Virus record (IMG/VR): IMGVR_UViG_3300020215_000884
Location: 1-39,089 of that record
Source of the DNA: a virus
Strand: one strand, 5' to 3'
DNA length: 39,089 nucleotides
Of this stretch, positions 15,731 to 23,256 are shown one piece after another. The translations under genes and the position numbers were made by a program. The notes under the pieces are model-generated. The model ran no database searches, was not told where the DNA came from, and saw nothing but the letters and a program-made list of their open reading frames with translations. Within the stretch, counting starts at the first letter, position 1. The number at the start of each line of letters is the position of its first letter.

Positions 15731-16447
15731 TTATCCCGGAAAGACGGCCTCGACTCCCGCGGTCGCCCCGGTCGGCACATGCTCGATTCCTCCCCCGGAA
15801 GGGGCGGTGACAAGGCTCGGCTTGGGCGCAGCAGGCTTCGCGGCCGGTTGCGGTGGCGCCGGCGGAGCGGGTCCGCCGGCAGGCGCTGCGATCAGTCCCA
15901 ATTCCGCTGCCCGGCGCCGGACATATTCGTCCGGATCGTCGCCGATCTGCGAAATCAGGGTCGACTGCTGATGCTGTCGGACGATCCAGTCGATCGGGTG
16001 GCGCTCGCGCATGTACTGGGCGGCGAAGATAGGATCACTGTTGGCCCGCTCCATCGCCCATTGGGCGGCGGCTTCGACCTTCTCCACGCCGTGATCCTTG
16101 CGCGCCAGCTCGTCGCTCATCTCGAAACGCAGTTGCGTCACGCGCTGGTCGACGAACCCTCTCTCTGCATCGTCGAAGGGAACGGGCTGGGGCTGACCGG
16201 ACGCTTTCGCCTCCTGCTCGGCCTTCCAGTGCTTCAGCTCCTTCAGCTCGTCCCGCAGGTCCAGGAACTTGGCGAGGGGCACGGTGTGCTCATCCCTGGC
16301 CTTCGGTTCCGGCTGCGGTTCAGGCTCTGGCGAAGGCTCCGGCGTCGGCTCGGGGGCCGGTTCCGGGGCAGGCTCGGGCTGCGGCTCGGGGGCAGGCGCC
16401 TCCGCTCCGAACAGTTCCTCGCCCATCTTCTCCAGTGCGTCCGCCAC
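15731..16447 (-). CDS. Capsid scaffolding protein
   Basis: The gene sits between portal and coat, as in P22-like phages. The 238-residue product is highly charged. Residues 18-48 are a striking Pro-Glu alternation (PEPQPEPAPEP and similar). A central helical region (about 55-160) and a Pro/Ala-rich stretch (about 190-220) follow. Scaffold proteins are typically acidic, helical and poorly conserved in sequence, binding coat through a C-terminal helix-turn-helix. The start at 16447 is preceded by GGAAGGG. A 158-base gap with the repeated TTAGGTTT/hairpin element separates it from the portal gene. Confidence 0.78.
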   Translation of the reverse strand: MADALEKMGEELFGAEAPAPEPQPEPAPEPAPEPTPEPSPEPEPQPEPKARDEHTVPLAKFLDLRDELKELKHWKAEQEAKASGQPQPVPFDDAERGFVDQRVTQLRFEMSDELARKDHGVEKVEAAAQWAMERANSDPIFAAQYMRERHPIDWIVRQHQQSTLISQIGDDPDEYVRRRAAELGLIAAPAGGPAPPAPPQPAAKPAAPKPSLVTAPSGGGIEHVPTGATAGVEAVFPG

Positions 16448-16562
16448 TGTTGCCCTTCCCTTCCGCTCGTATCGTGAGCGCCTACGACAGCAACTGTTGC
16501 GCCGTTGCCGCGTCCGGGTTGGTGTCGGGGACCGGAGCCTCGAAAGCTCCGCTTGGGGCGAA

Positions 16563-16602
16563 GCGGTATCGTGTTACCGCGCGCGGAAGGCTAAACCTAA
16601 TC
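16563..16602 (-). promoter_or_regulatory. Late-operon intergenic element B (TTAGGTTTAG plus perfect 6-bp hairpin)
   Basis: On the minus strand GATTAGGTTTAG (16602-16591) begins just after the portal stop codon. After ten bases comes the perfect hairpin GCGGTA-ACACGA-TACCGC (16580-16563). It shares the CGGTA/TACCG stem and six-base loop length with elements A and C, but the loop sequence differs. It lies about 115 bases before the scaffold gene; the remaining gap shows no other clear signal. Confidence 0.55.
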
Positions 16603-16605
16603 GGC

Positions 16606-18507
16606 TCAAACAGGCGGCCCCGCCCCCATATTGAAATAGGTTCTGGCCGTTTCCGCCTCTATCCGATCCGCCTCGGCCGCGGTCTTCGCCGCCTTCACCG
16701 CTTCATGGCCCTGCTCGAGCTCGGCGATCCGCGCCTGCATCATCTCCAGCGCCTGTTGGACCTGCGGGGGAAGCCCGCCCTGCTGCTCCTCCTTCAGCGC
16801 CTTGATTCTTTCCAGAACGCGCCCCTTGTCGGCCATCGGGCTCATCTCGATCAACAGCTCGAAATGCGGCGAGAAGGGGTCCACGCCAGAGCGGACGACC
16901 TCCAACATATCCGCGAACACTTCCTGCTGGAGATTGGCCGTGTCGGGCACGGTATCGACGATGATGTCCATATCCATTTCGGCGAGGCGGTTCTTCACTC
17001 CCACCTGGACCTGACCAGCCGTCATCATCGGCTGGCCGGCCGGATCGGTAAACGTCTGTCCTCCGACGACGACCGGCACCATGCCAGGCCCCATCACCGG
17101 CTCGTTGATCTGGAGGAACTCGGGCGCCTGCGTCTCGTCCGTGATCCGAATCCACATCGGCTCGGTCCAGAATTGCTGGGCGCGCCACCACATTTGCCGA
17201 TAGCACCGGTTCTCCCAGTCGCTGAAGCGGCCAAGCGGCCTGGCGAGCTCCGTCATGCCGGCCTGTTGCTTGACGAGGCGCGCGCGCCCGCTCTGGCCAG
17301 CCCCTTCCTGCCTGCCGAGGACCGCCGGCGTCGGCCCCATCCGCTCGATTTCCTGCTTGCTCTCGGCTAGAAGCAATTGCTGACCTGACGCGAGGTCGGC
17401 GACGGGGACGAGCTGCCAGCCTGAAGGGATCACGCCGTCCGCGCGGGACGCTTCCTGCCGGGCCGTGTCCGCGTCGACCTGGCCGGCTCCAGGCTGACTT
17501 TCCTGAAGCTGGCGGCTGTTCGCGAGGTGGAGAAGGCGGGACCTGCGCGCGTTGATCTCGTCCTGAATGGGGACCATGTTGCGCACGCGGCCGTAGCGCT
17601 CGTTGTCCCGGTCGATATAGCAGCTCACCGCCTCGATGGGGCAGAGGCTTCGGCCCTTGTCGTCGACATAGCCGGTGGAATCATGCTCGAGGACGCCGGC
17701 GCCCGTGTAGACGCAGCGATACCATTGCCCGGCCTTCTCGTAGAACAGGCTCACGACCAGGATACGGCTCGTCTTGCGATCGACCCATCGTCCCGCCGTC
17801 TCGGGCTTGTCCCCCCAGGTCTCCTCGAACAGCGCATCGTTGCCCGTAACGCTCATCAAGTCGCCGATACGGTCCGTCGCCTCCTGATAGACGCCGCGGA
17901 CGTAATCGCTGTGCAGCCACTGGGCGAAGCCGAGATAGCGGGCGTCCTTGAAATCGTGGCGGCGGGAACGGGGGTCGTAGAAGAACTCGCTCCATCGGAT
18001 CTGATTGGCGCTGATCGTCTCGCCGTCGCATTCGATGATGATCGCTGCAGGCCCCTCGATCAGAAAATCCTCGGCGCAGTCCAGCTTCACCTCGTCGAAA
18101 TTGGTGATGTCGGCGATATAGCGGAGCGTCTTGGTGGCGACGTCCGCCGCCTCCTCGCCGTTGGGGTTGCGCGGATAGGCGCGAGGATCGACCCTGCCTG
18201 CCTCCAGGACGCCGAGGATGCCGTCGATGCAGGGCTGAACGCGATTCGTCCAGATCGCCGGCTGCCCTCTCATCTTCAGCGTCGCCCGGACCTCCGAGTT
18301 GAGCTGCTTGGGCCCATCGTAATAGTCGCGGTCGGTCTGCTGCTTCTTCCGGGCCGCGGCGGTCAGGTCGCGGGCTTCATCGAAACGCTTCCTGAGATCG
18401 GTCAGCGCGGGGGGTTCCACTGGAAACAGCGTCTGCGACGGCCTGATCAGCCCGTCAGGATGACGAGGCATCTCCGACGACGCGCCGACGATCAGGGCAT
18501 CAGCCAT
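16606..18507 (-). CDS. Portal protein (P22-like podovirus type)
   Basis: The 633-residue product has portal family marks: an N-terminal helical region with DLRKRFDEARDLTAAARKK and DRDYYDGPKQL, then IWTNRVQPCIDGILGVLEA, RWSEFFYDPRSRRHDFKDA and DEINARRSRLLHLANSRQ, the core of the DNA-channel ring. The C-terminal 90 residues are helical, as in P22-like portals with a barrel. It forms the dodecameric vertex through which terminase packages DNA and to which the connector attaches. It overlaps the end of the 40-residue gene before it by eight bases. Confidence 0.9.
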   Translation of the reverse strand: MADALIVGASSEMPRHPDGLIRPSQTLFPVEPPALTDLRKRFDEARDLTAAARKKQQTDRDYYDGPKQLNSEVRATLKMRGQPAIWTNRVQPCIDGILGVLEAGRVDPRAYPRNPNGEEAADVATKTLRYIADITNFDEVKLDCAEDFLIEGPAAIIIECDGETISANQIRWSEFFYDPRSRRHDFKDARYLGFAQWLHSDYVRGVYQEATDRIGDLMSVTGNDALFEETWGDKPETAGRWVDRKTSRILVVSLFYEKAGQWYRCVYTGAGVLEHDSTGYVDDKGRSLCPIEAVSCYIDRDNERYGRVRNMVPIQDEINARRSRLLHLANSRQLQESQPGAGQVDADTARQEASRADGVIPSGWQLVPVADLASGQQLLLAESKQEIERMGPTPAVLGRQEGAGQSGRARLVKQQAGMTELARPLGRFSDWENRCYRQMWWRAQQFWTEPMWIRITDETQAPEFLQINEPVMGPGMVPVVVGGQTFTDPAGQPMMTAGQVQVGVKNRLAEMDMDIIVDTVPDTANLQQEVFADMLEVVRSGVDPFSPHFELLIEMSPMADKGRVLERIKALKEEQQGGLPPQVQQALEMMQARIAELEQGHEAVKAAKTAAEADRIEAETARTYFNMGAGPPV

Positions 18508-18622
18508 CCCTCATCGCCTTGAGCTTGGCGTCGATCTCCCTGATCCTGTCGGCGTAACCAGGCCCCATTCGGACGCTCGCGCGGCGCATGGCTTCTAGCC
18601 GAGCGATCTCGGCCTCCTTCAT
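18500..18622 (-). CDS. 40-aa basic helical protein before the portal gene
   Basis: From the ATG at 18622 the product is MKEAEIARLEAMRRAS... to the C-terminus KLKAMRDG, a charged helix with heptad spacing. Its stop overlaps the portal start (ATGGCTGA), so translational coupling is likely. A GTG at 18646 gives eight more residues but lies inside the conserved hairpin of element C and lacks a ribosome binding site. Small genes between terminase and portal are common in phages; the role is unknown. Confidence 0.55.
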   Translation of the reverse strand: MKEAEIARLEAMRRASVRMGPGYADRIREIDAKLKAMRDG

Positions 18623-18645
18623 CTTGGGCGAAAGCTTCTCCGGCA

Positions 18646-18682
18646 CGGTAATCCGATACCGCGAGCCGGACGCCAAACCTAA
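18646..18682 (-). promoter_or_regulatory. Late-operon intergenic element C (TTAGGTTT plus hairpin)
   Basis: On the minus strand TTAGGTTT (18682-18675) overlaps the terminase stop codon. Thirteen bases later comes the hairpin CGGTA-TCGGAT-TACCG (18661-18646). The stem sequence is identical to elements A and B, with a different six-base loop. Confidence 0.5.
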
Positions 18683-20064
18683 CCCCAGGCCGACCCGGTC
18701 GAGTGGGCCGGCTGCGGCTTGTGGTAGCGATCGCGCGGTTCGGTTGGCTTGGCCGGTGCCCGGCGCTGGCTCAGGCGGCAGTTGACCGCGAACTCTCCGA
18801 ACGCATCGGCACCGTGGCTGTTCTCGTCGTGGAGAGGGCCGGTATAGACCATCAGCGACCGATTCCATCGCTTGCGGTAGTTGCGCAACCGGTCGAGCCC
18901 CGCGGCGCAGCGCTCGGCGTCGAAATACACGAAGGGAAGCAGGCGGCGGGCGGCATTGATCCTGTCGGCCGGATCCATGGCGACGCCGACGCGAATGGGC
19001 TTCACGCCCAGCGCCTGAAGCGTCTGGAACCGTGTCCGTCCTCCCGCCCCCCATTCGCGGACCATCACGTCGTGAGGCAAAAAGTGGTTGCCGTAGCGAT
19101 AGGACCGGGAAGTCTCGACTTCGGGCGCCAGCTCCCGGAGCGCCTGGCGAACGATGGCGTCCGCCCCCTCGCCGGCCGTCTCGTAATAGTCGATTGCCCG
19201 AACCTGGGTGCCGTTCTCCTGCAAAAACCAGATTGCCGTGTAATCGTCGATGCCGATGTCCCAGGCGGTCAGCACGGGCAAAGCCGGATCATGGGGGAAG
19301 AGACCGATCCTGCCTTGCTCCTGTGCCTCGCTGATTTGTCGCCCGAAGTAGGAGCCCGGAACGGCGGCGTTGAAGTCGACGAGGTATTCCTGCCGATAGC
19401 GGGCGTCCCCTTCCTCCTCGGAACCCTCCTCGTCGATCAGCTCTTGACGTTCTCGCGCCAGTTGCTCGGCCGTGAAGACATTGGTCGATGTTGCCGCCAG
19501 ACGCTGCGTAAACCAGTGGCCCTGCCGCTCTCGTGCCTCAAAGGCGCGCGTGGCGTGGTTCCGGCCGCGAGGCGTCCAGATAAACAGGGCCCAGCCGCCG
19601 TTTTCGGCGAGAATCGGGCGAAGGTAGGACCAGCTGTTGGGCTTGGCCAACGACCATTCCGAGAAGACGACGCCTATCGGCGGCGAGCCGACGAGACTGT
19701 CGTAATTGTCCGACCCGACCACCTGCCAGGTCGACCCGTTGAGGAAGCGGATGAACATATCGACTTCCCGCGTCGAAGCCCTGAGCTCGCGCGGAAACGC
19801 CTCGTCTATCCGCCTCTTGCCGGTGTGCGGATTGATCGCCTCCCATATCGCCTTGCGGGCCTGAGACGCCTCGGGCAGCATGTGCCAATAGGTGCCGATG
19901 CGCTGGAATGCGGCGACGGCCGCCCAGTTGAGCGCGACATCGTCCTTGCCGGCTCGGCGATGCCAGGTGCAGTCGGCGCGAAGCCCCCCTCGCTCGAGAT
20001 ACGACCAGACGGGAAGCTGATAATCCCTCGGACGCCAACCGTTAGGAAGGCGGATTGTCGGCAT
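18679..20064 (-). CDS. terL: Terminase large subunit
   Basis: The 461-residue product is the packaging motor and nuclease. The ATPase has a Walker A-like loop at about residues 35-42 (HRRAGKDD), an adenine-binding YQ near residue 15, and a Walker B with catalytic Glu at about 130-137 (IGVVFSEW). The C-terminal RNase H-like nuclease shows AWDIGIDD (D269 and D273/274) and a later HGADAFGEFA motif with a further Asp. It overlaps the small subunit by 23 bases. A modified Walker A with RRAGKD is usual for podovirus-type TerL proteins. Confidence 0.92.
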   Translation of the reverse strand: MPTIRLPNGWRPRDYQLPVWSYLERGGLRADCTWHRRAGKDDVALNWAAVAAFQRIGTYWHMLPEASQARKAIWEAINPHTGKRRIDEAFPRELRASTREVDMFIRFLNGSTWQVVGSDNYDSLVGSPPIGVVFSEWSLAKPNSWSYLRPILAENGGWALFIWTPRGRNHATRAFEARERQGHWFTQRLAATSTNVFTAEQLARERQELIDEEGSEEEGDARYRQEYLVDFNAAVPGSYFGRQISEAQEQGRIGLFPHDPALPVLTAWDIGIDDYTAIWFLQENGTQVRAIDYYETAGEGADAIVRQALRELAPEVETSRSYRYGNHFLPHDVMVREWGAGGRTRFQTLQALGVKPIRVGVAMDPADRINAARRLLPFVYFDAERCAAGLDRLRNYRKRWNRSLMVYTGPLHDENSHGADAFGEFAVNCRLSQRRAPAKPTEPRDRYHKPQPAHSTGSAWG

Positions 20065-20308
20065 AGCGGACGATCTGGATGTTCAGGGGCGCTTCCGGAT
20101 CGCCGCTCACCTGCAGCGGCAGCACCTTCCCGACGAGGCTGAGGAAGGCCGTCGGATTGTCCGTGGCCTGGCGGACGAGATACGATTCACCGCCGGCCCG
20201 TTCGAGCGCGCCGAGGATCATGTCCTTCAGCGCCGCGGTCATCTTGTTCGGCGTGCCCTTGCGCCGACCGCCCGTCTTGGACCGTCTATTTCCCTCTACT
20301 TTAGACAC
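20042..20308 (-). CDS. terS: Terminase small subunit, short form
   Basis: The 88-residue protein starts with a basic tail containing TGGRRKGTPNK, seen in many short phage small terminases, followed by a helical core (ALKDMILGALERAGGESYL) and a beta/oligomerisation end (PLQVSGDPEAPLNIQIV). It recognises the packaging site and regulates TerL. Its position directly before and overlapping TerL supports the call. The start is GTG at 20308, one base after the preceding stop codon; the ribosome binding site is weak, consistent with coupling. Confidence 0.8.
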   Translation of the reverse strand: MSKVEGNRRSKTGGRRKGTPNKMTAALKDMILGALERAGGESYLVRQATDNPTAFLSLVGKVLPLQVSGDPEAPLNIQIVRYADNPPS

Positions 20309-20309
20309 G

Positions 20310-20618
20310 TCACGCCGCTTTCGCCCGGGGAGCGTAGCTCTCTAGGCTCGCCCGTTGCATTCCGTCCACGATCCTCATCGCCATCTCCAGGCTTACGCCC
20401 CATTGCGAGGCCAGTTTCTGGTAATATAGCACCATTGCCTCCAGTAACCTTGCGGAGCCGTCGAGTTTCTGTTCCTGGTCGGCCAACTCGCGCGCGGTAT
20501 CGTCCTTGCAATAGGAAGGGCATTCGGACCGATGGCCTCGTCCGCCGCGATTTACCGGCGCCGGCTGTTGCACCCCTACCCCTCCCTCATGTTTGTTGTG
20601 GCGCCAGCGGGTTGTCAT
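20310..20618 (-). CDS. Hypothetical protein upstream of the terminase genes, 102 aa
   Basis: The N-terminal 45 residues are basic and Gly-rich with two Cys residues (ECPSYCKDD). The rest is helical (ADQEQKLDGSARLLEAM, LASQWGVSLEMAMRIVDGM). The ATG at 20618 overlaps the preceding stop as TGATG; a GTG three bases upstream is an alternative. It may belong to the packaging or late-regulation module by position. I see no established domain. Confidence 0.5.
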   Translation of the reverse strand: MTTRWRHNKHEGGVGVQQPAPVNRGGRGHRSECPSYCKDDTARELADQEQKLDGSARLLEAMVLYYQKLASQWGVSLEMAMRIVDGMQRASLESYAPRAKAA

Positions 20619-20812
20619 CACTTCCGGTCCAGAAAGTGCTGGCTGGTGCCGTCATTCAGCGTCCTCACGCCAACGAAGTATGGCTTGCCCGATGCGACGA
20701 CGAAGTTTTTGGTGTTCAGCTCGGCAGCGTAAGCGATCAGCGTGTCGATCGTGACCTTGCCTGGCCTTTGGGGCTGGCGGCCGAAGAGCGGGTTAGTTGG
20801 CTGGACGGTCAT
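20618..20812 (-). CDS. Hypothetical protein, 64 aa
   Basis: The start MTVQPTNPLFGRQPQRPGK is followed by a small alpha/beta stretch (VTIDTLIAYAAELNTKNFVV, SGKPYFVGVRTLNDG). The ATG at 20812 is preceded by AAGGCAC and lies within the 3' end of the replication gene (20-base overlap). I do not recognise it. It sits at the join between replication and packaging genes, where late regulators often lie, but it has no visible DNA-binding motif. Confidence 0.5.
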   Translation of the reverse strand: MTVQPTNPLFGRQPQRPGKVTIDTLIAYAAELNTKNFVVASGKPYFVGVRTLNDGTSQHFLDRK

Positions 20813-21344
20813 AGGTGCCTTCGATCAATTTGGTGAACCTGCTGGGCTGAAGGAGGAAGTCGAAGTCGGCGCGCCATCCCCGGTCGTTTTCGCCGCGGAG
20901 GAACGGCGAGCGCTCCACCGCCGAGATGGCCTCGGTGAAGTCGTCGATGCTGTGCTGGCGGATTCGGGCCACGAGCTTTCGGCGCCGCTCCGGCGTCATC
21001 TTCGCCTTCGGCAGGCCCTGGCGGCCGGCCATGTCGTTCCAGACCTCCAAAACATGTTCGGGGAGGAGGGTCGGGGGCGCCTCGGCGCCATCCTCCCCGG
21101 AATGATCGGAACGATCATGGAGGGGAGGAGCGGGGGGGATTAGAATATTATCATTAAGGGGGGGTGTTACGTCACGCGTTACGTCACGGCCGTTACGCTT
21201 GGCTTTCTTCCTCTCGCGGTAGTTCGCCTGGCGCACGGCGGCAGAAGAGCGCGCCGGCTCCATCGCCTCGGCTAGCTCAGCCGCGTCCTCCAGAGTCAGT
21301 CCCTTCGCGGCGAGAAGGCGTAGAGCGGCGGCGTTGAGGCTCAC
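20793..21344 (-). CDS. Phage replication protein (O/DnaT-like), carries candidate origin
   Basis: The 183-residue protein has a short N-terminal helical domain (about 1-35), a basic segment (RQANYRERKKAKRNGRD), a Pro-rich linker, and a conserved C-terminal domain (about 98-180: WNDMAGRQGLPKAKMTPER, SAVERSPFLRGENDRGW, ADFDFLLQPSRFTKLIEG). That C-terminal pattern is typical of phage replication proteins that load the host helicase. The linker region of the gene contains an AT-rich stretch and tandem 12-bp repeats (21139-21197), as in lambda O. It overlaps the methyltransferase gene by GTGA. No helicase or polymerase gene is seen in the window, so host enzymes are probably used. Confidence 0.72.
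   Translation of the reverse strand: MSLNAAALRLLAAKGLTLEDAAELAEAMEPARSSAAVRQANYRERKKAKRNGRDVTRDVTPPLNDNILIPPAPPLHDRSDHSGEDGAEAPPTLLPEHVLEVWNDMAGRQGLPKAKMTPERRRKLVARIRQHSIDDFTEAISAVERSPFLRGENDRGWRADFDFLLQPSRFTKLIEGTYDRPAN
21139..21197. other. Candidate replication origin: iterons next to AT-rich stretch inside the replication gene
   Basis: Two adjacent 12-bp direct repeats, GTTACGTCACGC (21166-21177) and GTTACGTCACGG (21178-21189), plus a partial GTTACG (21192-21197), lie beside an AT-rich tract of 19 bases (21139-21157, with 16 A/T) in an otherwise GC-rich gene. The arrangement is like lambda ori, where iterons within the O gene are followed by an AT-rich unwinding region. The repeat also encodes RDVTRDVT, so a protein-level repeat is an alternative explanation. 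Confidence 0.5.
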
Positions 21345-22024
21345 GCCGCCTCTCCGCTGAACATGGTGAGCTGACGTTGGGCATCTTCAATGCGCTTGCA
21401 GGCTATGTCGAAATATTTGGGTTCGCGCTCTATGCCTATAAACTCACGGCCCATCTGGACTGCGGCGACTCCGGTCGTTCCGGAGCCCATGAATGGGTCT
21501 AGGATTGTGCGAGCCGTCGGAAGATGACTAAGCGTCCAGCACATCAGTTTGACAGGCTTCTGGGTTGGGTGGTCGGTGCCGTCGAGCAGCAGCTCAACAC
21601 GATTAACCGTGCAAATTCGGAGTGCGCCGCCGAATGATGTCCACGCCAGTTCTCCGTCGGACTGGTTGATTCTTTGGCCTTTATCCCAGACTAGCCACTT
21701 GCCTGTCGGCGGTAGAAGATCGGCGAAGTAGTTCCCGCCCCAAATAACCGCGCAAGGCGCTGCCGCGAGCACCATGGCAAACGTCTCGGCGTCCGGGCGC
21801 TCTGCGTCCCAGCCTAGGAAGTCGTGCGCCTTCCTGCCGCCATTGCCGCCTGTGGTGCGCTTCTGACCATCCTTGCCGATACCGTAGGGCGGATCGGTCA
21901 CGACAGCATCTGCGGGCTCGAGTGCCGGCAGCACATCCCGACAGTCCCCCAAATACAGCGTTGCCCGCCCGATCACTTCCTTGCGCAATGGGACGAGCGC
22001 CTTTGGCTGAGACGAGGCTGTCAT
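21341..22024 (-). CDS. DNA adenine/cytosine-N4 methyltransferase, beta class
   Basis: At 227 residues the motif order is that of a beta-class enzyme: the catalytic DPPYGIG at residues 44-50 comes before the AdoMet motif FMGSGTTGVAA at about 178-188, with the HPTQKP motif at 152-157. The target-recognition region lies between. No restriction endonuclease is seen nearby, so it is probably an orphan that protects phage DNA or marks regulatory sites. Start and stop overlap neighbouring genes (ATGA and GTGA). The base specificity cannot be read from sequence, though DPPY enzymes are mostly adenine-N6 specific. Confidence 0.9.
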   Translation of the reverse strand: MTASSQPKALVPLRKEVIGRATLYLGDCRDVLPALEPADAVVTDPPYGIGKDGQKRTTGGNGGRKAHDFLGWDAERPDAETFAMVLAAAPCAVIWGGNYFADLLPPTGKWLVWDKGQRINQSDGELAWTSFGGALRICTVNRVELLLDGTDHPTQKPVKLMCWTLSHLPTARTILDPFMGSGTTGVAAVQMGREFIGIEREPKYFDIACKRIEDAQRQLTMFSGEAA

Positions 22025-22287
22025 CGGGCGATGCCTTCGGCCCGCGCTGGTCCGGCTTCGCCCCGAGCCGAATCTTCGTTCGTCTCGGCCATTCGGGGAC
22101 CATCGCTATCGCGGCGACAGTCCCGACACTTCCCGCGCCAGATAGTCCGAAGCCGAAAGCACGCCTCGCAGAAGCCGAGTGAACGCACATTGCGGCCGGG
22201 CCGTCGGTCAGGCGCACCAGCGCCAATTGGGCAGTCCGGTTCGGCGTCAATCAGCCGCAACCACCATTCTTTGGAGCGCGTGGTCAT
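22021..22287 (-). CDS. Small zinc-ribbon-like protein with repeat-derived C-terminus
   Basis: The 88-residue protein has a short Cys pattern in its first 60 residues (CPIG, FCEACF and KCRDC), consistent with one zinc site. The last 30 residues (from about RDSDGPRMAETN) are encoded by repeat copy R2. The ATG at 22287 overlaps the upstream stop, and its stop overlaps the methyltransferase start. The core looks like other small phage zinc proteins of unknown function. The repeat tail is unlikely to be needed for the core fold. Confidence 0.55.
   Translation of the reverse strand: MTTRSKEWWLRLIDAEPDCPIGAGAPDRRPGRNVRSLGFCEACFRLRTIWRGKCRDCRRDSDGPRMAETNEDSARGEAGPARAEGIAR
22026..22114 (+). repeat. 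Dispersed palindromic element, copy R2
   Basis: Plus-strand orientation, antisense to the gene that contains it: GGGCGATGCC start, CGGCTTCGCC hairpin, CCGAG...CTCGG arm closed by an inner CGAA...TTCG stem, and an ATCGCTATCGCGG end. It forms the C-terminal codons of the gene at 22021-22287, in the same frame as antisense copies R7 and R10. Confidence 0.75.
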
Positions 22288-23126
22288 TTGACCTTCGCCG
22301 AGAGGGCGGCAATGAAGGTCATGTCGTTTTCGCCACAGTATCGGCGGAAGGCAGCTTCGTGCAGCTCGCCGGTCAGCATGTCGATGCTGTGGCCGATAGT
22401 GCCGCCCTTCCACGACCCCTTGCGCTCTCCGGTCTCGCCGGAAAACTGGATGTCGAGCGACCGCTGAATTTTGGGCCGACGGAACAGCGAAAGCCATTTG
22501 AACCAGCCCTCGCCGAAGCGCCACTCGCGCTCCTCTATTCTCGTAGTCGCCGCTAAAAGCTCGCCGTCAAAGTCATGAAAGGCGAAGTCGGCGGTTGGGC
22601 ACGCATCTCTAACAGACTCCTCATCCCTGTGCCGTGCCAAAACGCCTTCGGACGACAAGCCGCGCCAAGACCGCTGCGGAATTGTGCCAACGAGTTCGCC
22701 ATTAAGGCCATAGAGGCTGTGTCGGACATGCCGCCACTGCGTCCATGGCAGGAAGCAACCCCAGCGCTGTTCCGTGCTGCTGTCATTCGTGACCCGACCC
22801 AATGAGACGGACAGATGGCCATCGCTGTAGGTGAAGCCGTATTCGCGCGGACCAGCATCCCAGTAGCCGCTATCCGGTCCTCTCGACCACTCATAACGAG
22901 AAGTGTCCACCCAGTGGCGCCAAGGCTTGATCAGCGCAGGCAGGGCCGTGATCAGGGTATGGCCGAAGCCGCTGAATCTGAGGGTGCAGACCGGAGACTC
23001 GTCGCCGTCTCCGGAGTTGAGAACGATGGCCAGGGGCCGATAGCCGCGATGGTCGCGTGCGTAGGTGAAAGGACCAAAGTTGTGGTCGTTGTCGCTCCAG
23101 CGGCGACGGTTCGCGGCGCTAGTCAT
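22284..23126 (-). CDS. Hypothetical phage protein, 280 aa
   Basis: The start at 23126 follows AAGGAGC with nine bases spacing. The protein is rich in Trp, Arg and Tyr (for example WSDNDHNFGPFTYARDHRGY, LPALIKPWRHWVDTSRYEW) and ends with a compact region around KWLSLFRRPKIQRSLDIQF and GSWKGGTIGHSIDML. No membrane segment or catalytic signature was recognised. It is in the leftward early operon between the replication/methyltransferase genes and RusA. It looks like a single folded cytoplasmic protein of unknown function. Confidence 0.65.
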   Translation of the reverse strand: MTSAANRRRWSDNDHNFGPFTYARDHRGYRPLAIVLNSGDGDESPVCTLRFSGFGHTLITALPALIKPWRHWVDTSRYEWSRGPDSGYWDAGPREYGFTYSDGHLSVSLGRVTNDSSTEQRWGCFLPWTQWRHVRHSLYGLNGELVGTIPQRSWRGLSSEGVLARHRDEESVRDACPTADFAFHDFDGELLAATTRIEEREWRFGEGWFKWLSLFRRPKIQRSLDIQFSGETGERKGSWKGGTIGHSIDMLTGELHEAAFRRYCGENDMTFIAALSAKVK

Positions 23127-23256
23127 AAGTCCAAGCTCCTTGAATGCGCGAGGGATCGTTACCCGACAGGGCGGAGACCGGAACGGGCTCCGGTGAGCGA
23201 AGCGAACTAGAGCCAGGTGCCGAAGGCACGCGCCCATCCTGATCTTCCAGGCTCAT
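23119..23256 (-). CDS. Repeat-derived mini-ORF, 45 aa, bridging two genes
   Basis: The frame begins MSLEDQDGRVPSAPGS and ends RIQGAWTYD. Its ATG overlaps the stop of the gene at 23253-23552 (ATGA), and its stop lies eight bases inside the next gene's start region (ATGACTAG). Nearly all of it is repeat copy R3, read in the same frame as R1, R4 and R6. It is unlikely to have a specific fold. It may simply be the readable trace of a repeat insertion that keeps the operon translated through the gap of about 125 bases. Confidence 0.35.
   Translation of the reverse strand: MSLEDQDGRVPSAPGSSSLRSPEPVPVSALSGNDPSRIQGAWTYD
23147..23238 (-). repeat. Dispersed palindromic element, copy R3
   Basis: Minus-strand orientation: GGGCGCGTGCC start, TGCCTTCGGCA hairpin, GGAG...CTCC arm (compensating the usual CGAG...CTCG) with an inner CCG-TT-CGG, CCC-TGTC-GGG hairpin, and a CTCGCGC end that pairs with the start. 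It fills most of the gap between the neighbouring genes. Confidence 0.7.

Noticed and set aside
16290-16405. Repeated GGCTC/GGTTC units in the scaffold gene as a DNA repeat element
   Set aside because: They encode the Pro-Glu alternation of the scaffold N-terminus and are explained by the protein.
17527-18522. A 331-codon plus-strand frame opposite the portal gene
   Set aside because: Antisense shadow of the portal gene; low-complexity Ala/Val/Asp product and no ribosome binding site.
18703-20142. A 479-codon plus-strand open frame opposite the terminase genes
   Set aside because: It lies wholly antisense to clear TerL and TerS genes with motor and nuclease motifs, and its product has no recognisable features. 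Long antisense frames are expected in GC-rich DNA.
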